Positions 57,313 to 64,000 of a stretch of 64,000 nucleotides of DNA are shown piece by piece. This stretch comes from Branchiostoma floridae. Taxonomy: Eukaryota; Chordata; Leptocardii; Amphioxiformes; Branchiostomatidae. The notes below the pieces were generated by a model that was not told the DNA's origin, ran no database searches, and was given only the letters and a program-made list of their open reading frames with translations. The translations under genes and the position numbers were made by a program. The stretch covers positions 34,944,547-35,008,546 of the forward strand of contig NC_049980.1 in NCBI RefSeq assembly GCF_000003815.2, given 5' to 3'. Position 1 is the first letter of the stretch; each line of letters starts with the position of its first letter.

Positions 57313-57784
57313 TGAATGAGGGAGGCTAGTGGGTGTGTTTACTTGTGCATAGCCTTCCTTGGGTTGGTGCTGTTTCTCTGATTTTGAGAAATCCTGCAAG
57401 ACTGTGAAGACATGTTGGAGTGTGAATCAGCACTGTGGCAGATGTTACTATAACTTAATGTAATATTTGGAGTGTTCAATGCTTCCTGACTCTGCCAGTT
57501 TCTGTAACCTTGCTGTAGACTGAGAACCAAAGGTGCCTGTGGTCACCCCATCCCTGCATGTGCCTCACTCATCCCTGTGGTCACCGCCAGCCAAGGCTGT
57601 TTCTCTGCACTGATGACATTTTGATCTGCCAAAAGGCAGGAAAATGAGGCATGCAGGCAGATAATGGCCCACCAGTGTGTGCACGGCCCAGTTAATGACA
57701 CTGTGCCCTGTCCCACTTTTACAGCACACCATAGTAATACTCACTAGCAGGCCATTTCCTACACCTCATGTTAGAAAGGGTTAG

Positions 57785-59417
57785 GGACCGTACGATATTT
57801 ATCGGGGGGGGAGGGCTGGTGCGTTGGAAGTCCGATCAAAAAATTTTTTCATGGCCCTCCCCCCCATCTCAAAAAAATTTAACGTGACCCTCCCCCTCCA
57901 CCCCAAAAAAATCAACATGGCCCTCCCCCCGACAGGAACCATTAAAAGGGTAGAAAAACAACCGACAAAAACAGCCGTCAGGGCACAAGGGCGCCCGGCG
58001 TCCACCTGGTATAGCCAGTGTTCTTGCCAGGATTTTTTCACAGCGTCGGGGCAGGGGTCCGGGGGCATGCTCCCCCGGGAAAATTTGGATTTTCAAACCC
58101 TCTAAAACAGAATTTCCTGCAATTTGAGAGGAAAATTATGCCCTTGAGATTGGATGCCGTTTGCCTTTTTCTACTCCCGTTATTCAGTAATCGACGTCCG
58201 CCCTTTCCTCAAAAATACGTTATAAAAAAATAACTATAAGCACGGGGAATCAGCCGTCCGTGATCTGGCCCGGGTATTATTGTCCAGTCATGTCTATATG
58301 AAAATTTTGGGTTATCGATGCTTCGAAACAGGGCTCTAGCCAGTGAGTTTGTCAGCCCATGGAAAAATCCTGCCAACTTTCTTCCGGCATTGACTGAGTA
58401 AAAAATGTCTACCTCGTGCGATCGATGGTGCGTCCTCCCGCATCAAATACTAGTAGTTTTTCCAGAGGATAGAATAACAACGCCATCACACCTTTTTTTT
58501 CTATTTTGCCCGATGATTTTACTCAAATTAATTAAATTGGTCGGGTTTTACACGGGCAGGCCGCGCCGTCATTTTCCAGGAGCGTGCGTTCGTTTCCTGC
58601 GACCTCAGGTAACCCCGTTTTCGGCGTGAAATATTTGGCTGGATTTCTTTTTTTACATAGACCAAGAACGTTATACAAATGTACATTATACGAAGGAGGT
58701 CGATCTGCTGCGTCTTTGGCAGTGATCAGTGCCGGTGTAGCCTTGAAGGAGTAGCCAGAAAAGACGTCCCAACGTGCTGGGCGCTGCGATCGATCGACCG
58801 TCCGTCTGGGGAGGGGGGCGTGCCGCGCCATGTGCCACGGAGTGCACAGCCGACGTGACTCGATCGACGCTTGACAACAATATTGCGGCCCCTTTTCAGC
58901 CGCAAATTTTGCCCTTTTGAAACAACAGAAATGTTGTAAATAAAAAAAAAAGTTTATAGCTTTGGATTCTTCGCATAATTACCGCGCACCGCGCGTAGTT
59001 GGGGAAGAAACTTGCCAGACGACACGGGCGGCTACCAATATATCTAAAGCGTGCCGCGCTCCGCCCATGCCCCAGTATAAATTGTAAAGGTAGGATTCCT
59101 TCTTATAAAGATAGTTTTTAAAAAGATTCCACACGGGTGGTACAGGTCAGCCTTTCTTTCAGATTTTTTATGGACACACTCACCCGAGCCGAGTGCGTCT
59201 TTCCAGAAAAAATTAGTCCCAAGACGGAATGACGTATGTCTGGCGGGAACGCTGGTCTAGGGCAGTGCCACTTTTGGGGCGACTTAGGGGGGCGAAGCCC
59301 CCCGGAAGCTCTTGCATTTTAGGCTATTCAGAAGGCTTATTTTATCAGTTTTAGGGCCATGTCAAAATATCAAAACAAAAATAGTATAAACTATTCTTTC
59401 AAAAAAATAACATGGCC
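57785..59417. other. Compositionally distinct block, probably a large transposon remnant
   Basis: It starts with GGACCGTACGATATTTATCG and a run of G, then three degenerate copies of a C-tract unit (CAAAAAAATTTAACGTGACC / CATGGCCCTCCCCCC) at 57836-57940. It ends at the gap with AAAAAAATAACATGGCC, which matches that unit, so the gap probably hides more copies. Between lie CpG-rich stretches, palindromes such as GGGGGCATGCTCCCCC (58060) and GGGGGGCGAAGCCCCCC (59287), and open frames without recognised domains. I could not define inverted termini. Confidence 0.4.
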
Positions 59418-59811
59418 NNNNNNNNNNNNNNNNNNNNNNNNNNNNNNNNNNNNNNNNNNNNNNNNNNNNNNNNNNNNNNNNNNNNNNNNNNNNNNNNNNN
59501 NNNNNNNNNNNNNNNNNNNNNNNNNNNNNNNNNNNNNNNNNNNNNNNNNNNNNNNNNNNNNNNNNNNNNNNNNNNNNNNNNNNNNNNNNNNNNNNNNNNN
59601 NNNNNNNNNNNNNNNNNNNNNNNNNNNNNNNNNNNNNNNNNNNNNNNNNNNNNNNNNNNNNNNNNNNNNNNNNNNNNNNNNNNNNNNNNNNNNNNNNNNN
59701 NNNNNNNNNNNNNNNNNNNNNNNNNNNNNNNNNNNNNNNNNNNNNNNNNNNNNNNNNNNNNNNNNNNNNNNNNNNNNNNNNNNNNNNNNNNNNNNNNNNN
59801 NNNNNNNNNNN
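59418..59811. other. Assembly gap (394 N)
   Basis: Undetermined bases. Flanking sequence is a CATGGCC-ending AT-rich unit on the left and CATATATATACATATAGATA on the right. Confidence 1.
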
Positions 59812-60354
59812 CATATATATACATATAGATACAGAGTGGGTAGAATTGGATGATACGAAAGATATGTACAAAAAGAAGGCATTAGTGCTTGTAGACCAGG
59901 TCGACATAGTGATGCCAATAGTTGCAGAGATTGAACAGGTCGGAATGAATTGTGAGCCTAATGATCTCATTGTTTGAGTTGAAAAGGCGAGTTACAAAAG
60001 AGTGAGTCAATTTCCTTCTCCGGGCATCAAGGGTGTCTACCCCCATTTAATAATTATGGTACTGTTTATAAACATATATCGCTCTTTATCAGAGAATCCT
60101 GAACAGAACTTTACTGGCAACCTGTCAGTAATATTATACCAACAGTTTCAAGTAGAATGATGACAATAACCAGTGTCATGTTTTTGTTAGAACTGTTACA
60201 GTATCTATTCATTGTTTCTGATACATTCTCTGGTATATTATTATAAGGGACATTTGTCACTTTGCTACACACTTCAACCAGCCTAATAGTATGTCCTTAC
60301 AGTTAGTTCACGCGCAAGGGAGTCAAATGTTGTTTTCGGAGCAATTCTGTGGTA

Positions 60355-60475
60355 ATTGTGCATGTGTGTATGCAATGTGTGTACATGTGAGTGTGTGTTT
60401 GTATATTGTATGTGCCTGTGTGTGTGTGCATTGTGTGTGTGTATATACATGCCGGTGTGTTTGTGTGCATTTGCA
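60355..60475. repeat. Degenerate (TG)n tract
   Basis: TG-rich low-complexity sequence (GTGTGTGTGCATTGTGTGTG). Cys/Val-rich frames here are artefacts. Confidence 0.85.
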
Positions 60476-60667
60476 GCAAAAGGGGTGAAGTCTGCCGTCT
60501 CTGATCGTCTTGTTTTCTCTTCAGTTCTCCAGGGCGGACCGATATTTTTCTCTTTTGGACCAGTTGAGTCTGACCTACTGGAAGCACAAGGTTTCTGACT
60601 TGTTTATTCAGCTTCGCAGTTTCCAGTCTGCTGGTTGCATGCTGTGCAGGGTTATGACTATATCTTA

Positions 60668-61012
60668 GGCACGCTCTAGACACAGTTTTTCCGATATCGG
60701 CGAGCCTACAACCTCTCGCCGACAGCTTTTTTTCAGCGTCTAGATGGAACTGCAATATCGCCATAACGATATTGGGAAAATTTCTCCCGAAAGGTCCGGA
60801 CCATTCGCCCGATAGCTTAGCAGGGGTCCCCGACAGCTTCCGCGCGTGTAGATGTGTCCCGACTTCGGGAGGGCTCATTACCATATAACGCGGGCTCATT
60901 AGGCTATATAGCTGTTTAAGACTGCAAGCGCCACGGGTGTCCCGTGGCCAACGTTCCAGATCCCTCCCGACAACTCCACAGATATTGGCAAAAACTGTGT
61001 CTAGATTGGGCC
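60668..61012. mobile_element. 345-bp MITE with 9-bp target duplication TATATCTTA
   Basis: Ends are GGCACGCTCTAGACACAGTT at left and the complement of GGCCCAATCTAGACACAGTT at right, continuing through TTT-CCGATATC. TATATCTTA flanks both ends exactly (60659-60667 and 61013-61021). A 9-bp duplication suggests Mutator-type transposition. The interior is CpG-rich with CGGGAG/CTCCCG words. Confidence 0.85.
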
Positions 61013-61183
61013 TATATCTTATGGTCAGGCTGGATATGTTTGTAGCTACCTGACGCTTGCACAGCTGAACATCCTCACACTAACCCTTTCTGCCCACTAA
61101 CTGAGAGGTTTGTTTTGTGGTTGTTTGAAAGCTAAATTACGGCCCCGAAACAAGCCCGGTGCTTGTATGTTTTTTTGGTGTTG

Positions 61184-61438
61184 NNNNNNNNNNNNNNNNN
61201 NNNNNNNNNNNNNNNNNNNNNNNNNNNNNNNNNNNNNNNNNNNNNNNNNNNNNNNNNNNNNNNNNNNNNNNNNNNNNNNNNNNNNNNNNNNNNNNNNNNN
61301 NNNNNNNNNNNNNNNNNNNNNNNNNNNNNNNNNNNNNNNNNNNNNNNNNNNNNNNNNNNNNNNNNNNNNNNNNNNNNNNNNNNNNNNNNNNNNNNNNNNN
61401 NNNNNNNNNNNNNNNNNNNNNNNNNNNNNNNNNNNNNN
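61184..61438. other. Assembly gap (255 N)
   Basis: Undetermined bases. The right flank is a long TTCC-rich pyrimidine tract, a likely cause of the gap. Confidence 1.
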
Positions 61439-61580
61439 GTTTTCTTTTGTTCTGTTCCCTCCTTCCTTTCTTCTACCCTTATTCCTTCTACTTTCCTTTC
61501 TTTCTTCTATCGTTTTTCTTTTTTCTTTCCTTCCTCCTACCCCTCCTACCTTCCTTTCTTTCTCCCTTCCTTCCTTCACT
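61439..61580. repeat. (TTCC/TTTC)n polypyrimidine tract
   Basis: Low-complexity TTCCTTCC/TTTCTTTC sequence; all frames through it are artefacts. Confidence 0.9.
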
Positions 61581-61589
61581 GTAACAGCA

Positions 61590-62639
61590 TGCTTTAGTCT
61601 CATCCACCTTTTTGTACAGAAAACCCTTAGGTTCTGTTGTCATTGAGTGATCCAGAGATTAATGTACAGTGCTATGATGATATACTTAATAGAATATTTT
61701 TTTAATTTTTCACCACCTATCCTGATTGATGTGTACAATTTAGTATGTTGTCAGTCAGTATAATTATCTAGGCAGATGTAAGATAATCATTAATATAAAT
61801 TAGTATTATGTGATATCCACTACATAATGTATAGAATGGAATAGTTTAGAACCTCCTGTTTAATTTTGCTATGTTTGAACATGAAACACCACATCCTGGT
61901 CCTGCAGATGTGTGTTGTTATGGCAACAGCAGCTATTATTGTAGCTACATATATCATCTCAGTCTCTCCCCAAACCCACAACAAACATGAAAGTGCTCCC
62001 TAACCTTGTTGGTCCATGCAGGGAGTCTACATTTGTTATGATTCATACCTGTTTGTGTATAGATTAGGTACACCTATCTCGGCCAAAGGTACAAAGAGTT
62101 TGCCGTAGACAAGGATAAACAACTTTTACATTTTTTGTACGTGGGGAAGAGGAAAAATAGGACCATACTTTGTGTCAGAAAAGTCTGATGTTCTAGATAT
62201 CTAGCCATCGCTGCTTCAGACCTGACTTCAGTAGAAGGTGTGTTTCTGTACAGGCCAGGTTGGTGTTACATGTAGGGGAAGTATACCCCAGCCTTGTACG
62301 TTACTCCAGACCTACTGTGTTTATAGTACTAAAGCTTTTGTTAGATCAGGCCTGGGTTTAACTTCACAGCTGCCACTCCTGAAGGCACAGACCTTGCTGT
62401 TAGCTGATGAATGTGTCTAAACTTGATCAACCCTACATCACGGGTCACGGCTTAAATCTACCCAGCCTGGCATGTATTAGCCTGGCAGGGAGGTCAGGAG
62501 CAGCAGGGGATGTACATGTAGACAGGCACAACTGCAAGAGAAGACCAGTTACTTAGGGGTCAGGGTTTGGGATAGGGTGAGAGTTACCTGAGAGGGTTCA
62601 GTTCAGTTCGTCCCATTATACAAGGTGCCACAAATGTTG
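61590..62639. other. Large intron, last part before the exon 5 array
   Basis: No repeats or exon-like homology noticed. The 62238-62420 frame has no recognised motif. Confidence 0.55.
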
Positions 62640-63246
62640 GGTTATGGTCAGGGTCAGGGTCAGGGTCAGGGTTAGGGTTAGGGTTAGTGTAAGAGTTACA
62701 GAGAGGTTTATAGCTGTTGTGTTGTGCCCTGCAGTACTTAGCAAAGAGAAACCAGCTGGTAGAGTGAAGGCACAGATCTGGAGCAGTGTGGTTAGGGTTA
62801 GGGTTAGTGTAAGAGTTATAGAGAGGTTTATAGCTGTTGTGTTGTGCCCTGCAGTACTTAGCGAAGAGAAACTGGCTGGTAGAGACCCAGCGCAGCATGA
62901 AGGCCCAGATCTGGAGCAGTGTGGTTAGGGTTAGGGTTAGGGTTAGTGTAAGTGTTACAGAGACGTTTATAGCTGTTGTGTTGTGCCCTGCAGTACTTAG
63001 CAAAGAGAAACCAGCTGGTAGAGTGAAGGCACAGATCTGGAGCAGTGTGGTTAGGGTTAGGGTTAGTGTAAGAGTTATAGAGAGGTTTATAGCTGTTGTG
63101 TTGTGCCCTGCAGTACTTAGCGAAGAGAAACTGGCTGGTAGAGACCCAGCACAGCATGAAGGCTCAGATCTGGAGCAGTGTGGTTAGGGTTAGGGTTAGT
63201 GTAAGAGTTACGGAGAGGTTTATAGCTGTTGTGTTGTGCCCTGCAG
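62640..63246 (+). repeat. Array of 5 exon 5 acceptor copies with TTAGGG repeats
   Basis: Each unit has (GGTTAG)n or (GGTCAG)n, GTGTAAGAGTTAYRGAGAGG, TTTATAGCTGTTGTGTTGTG, CCCTGCAG, then the first 60-80 bases of exon 5 ending GGAGCAGTGTG. Copies start at 62735, 62855, 62994, 63114 and 63247 (real), at intervals of 120, 139, 120 and 133. Copies 1 and 3 share a 13-base exon deletion, while 2 and 4 share GCGAAGAGAAACTGGC, so the array grew by copying a dimer of about 259 bp. Every copy keeps CTGCAG. Confidence 0.95.
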
Positions 63247-63423
63247 TACTTAGCAAAGAGAAACCGACTGGTAGAGACCCAGCGCAGCATGAAGGCTCAG
63301 ATCTGGAGCAGTGTGGTGAGCCTGGTGCTGATTGAAGGGAAGGGGCTTCTCCCGATGGACGATAACGGGCTCAGCGATCCGTACTGCAAGTTCAGACTCG
63401 GCAACGAGAAGTACAAGAGTAAG
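63247..63423 (+). CDS. MCTP: MCTP exon 5: linker and start of the second C2 domain, phase 0 to 0
   Basis: A 177-nt exon between GTGCCCTGCAG and AAG|GTAAGG. It encodes YLAKRNRLVETQRSMKAQIW, then SSVVSLVLIEGKGLLPMDDN, then GLSDPYCKFRLGNEKYKSK. This is the MCTP linker followed by strand 1, calcium loop 1 (MDDNGLSDPY, two Asp ligands) and strand 2 of the second C2. Phase 0 fits the end of exon 4, giving DEKEE-YLAKRN, a linker of plausible length with no missing exon needed. The usual Val of SDPYVKF is Cys here. The gene continues beyond the window to the rest of the second C2, the third C2 and the two transmembrane helices. Confidence 0.95.
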
Positions 63424-63477
63424 GTAAGGTCTTCATAATGTTCCTTACAAGAGTAAGGTAAGGTCTTCATAATATTC
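63413..63477 (+). repeat. Duplicated exon 5 donor (34-bp unit, 2 copies)
   Basis: ACAAGAGTAAG|GTAAGGTCT then TCATAATGTTCCTT is followed by a second copy whose donor is at 63458. Using the second donor would read through a TAA, so the first is the coding donor. The 63478 element then interrupts the sequence. Confidence 0.9.
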
Positions 63478-63830
63478 CAGGGCTCGAAATACTGGGTGCA
63501 TGTGCACCCAGGTGCACCCAAAATTGGAGATGTGCACCCAATTATTTTCTGTGGGTGCACAGGGTGCACCCAAATATTTTTCTACACATGTATGTAAAGA
63601 TACCAAAGTATACAGCATTACAATGTATATATCATATTCTTGACATTTAAGTGTTAGAAAGATAATAAAAATGGCTGTCATGGTACTTGTTTAAGGATTT
63701 GATAGTCTGTAACTAAGTTTTATTATTATTACTTAAATTTAAGTAGTGCACCCAAAAATGTTTTGTGCACCCAATTTTTTAAGCTGGGTGCACCAGTGCA
63801 CCTAATCCCAAAAATGAATTTCGAGCCCTG
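63478..63830. mobile_element. CAGGGCTCGAAAT element, 5-bp target duplication TATTC
   Basis: It starts CAGGGCTCGAAATACTGGGT and ends AATTTCGAGCCCTG, with TATTC at 63473-63477 and 63831-63835. The core word is GTGCACCC/GGGTGCAC (for example TGGGTGCACCAGTGCACC). Confidence 0.9.
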
Positions 63831-64000
63831 TATTCATATATCTATTATGATTCTTTTATTGGCTTGGCTGATCAGATTTTGCACAGCCAGGGCTGCCCAA
63901 TACCCGAGTCTTTGGCTATTACAAAAGATTAGCCCTGCTGACAGAGACAGCAACAATATAAATGTACATACTATTACTAAATCTCAGTAAAGGTTTCTCA

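Noticed and set aside
58329-59270. Possible inverted termini CTCTAGCCAG / CTGGTCTAGGGC of a hAT-like element
   Set aside because: The match is short and imperfect and no target duplication could be found.
59359-59970. Open frames of 140-200 codons
   Set aside because: They consist almost entirely of undetermined bases in an assembly gap. The same applies to 61097-61646.
60524-60590. Possible extra MCTP exon (FSRADRYFSLLDQLSLTYWK) between exons 4 and 5
   Set aside because: It is 67 bases long and so does not fit the phase 0 to phase 0 junction; its donor (GTTTCT) is poor, and exons 4 and 5 already join without a gap in homology.
62584-63187. Frames reading VRVRVSVRV or NPNPN as a beta-rich or Asn-Pro repeat protein
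   Set aside because: They are TTAGGG-type repeats translated on the two strands, interspersed with copied pieces of exon 5.

Overview
The window looks like an animal (metazoan) nuclear genome segment, most probably a lancelet (Branchiostoma). The reasons are very large introns with GT-AG splice sites, a conserved bilaterian MCTP gene, a dense mix of DNA-transposon remnants, palindromic MITEs and LINE scraps, and many minisatellites. I recall, without being able to check, that minisatellites straddling exon-intron borders have been described in amphioxus (Adh locus). The species call is an inference. There are two assembly gaps (59418-59811 and 61184-61438).

The one host gene I can support is MCTP (multiple C2 and transmembrane domain protein) on the + strand, incomplete at both ends. 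Five exons are proposed: 3850-3948 (N-terminal linker, tentative), 41479-41590 (start of the first C2 domain), 42801-43023 (core of that C2), 44266-44374 (end of that C2), and 63247-63423 (start of the second C2). Splice phases agree at every junction (0/0, 1/1, 2/2, 0/0). Introns are about 37.5 kb, 1.2 kb, 1.2 kb and 18.9 kb. The transmembrane end and the start codon lie outside the window.

The most striking feature is that most exon borders of this gene have been tandemly multiplied together with their splice signal. The acceptor of exon 1 occurs 7 times, the acceptor of exon 2 three times, the donor of exon 2 six times, the acceptor of exon 4 twenty times, the acceptor of exon 5 five times and the donor of exon 5 twice; a short donor duplication follows exon 3. 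Two of the acceptor arrays also carry TTAGGG-type repeats.

The introns hold identifiable mobile elements: a decayed ISL2EU/Harbinger-like transposon (5835-8489) with an AT target duplication and an inferable empty site; a 2.1-kb inverted-repeat element (12556-14641) with seven copies of an 18-bp motif; a 4-kb inverted-repeat element full of minisatellites (21950-25964); a family with CAGGGCTCGAAAT-type ends and 5-bp target duplications; MITEs with 9-bp, TTAA, TTA and TA target duplications; hammerhead-ribozyme-like motifs in a dispersed repeat; a LINE 3' end; and a tRNA-derived SINE head. No bacterial-type operons, rRNA or CRISPR arrays are present. Most open frames in the introns are chance or repeat-driven.
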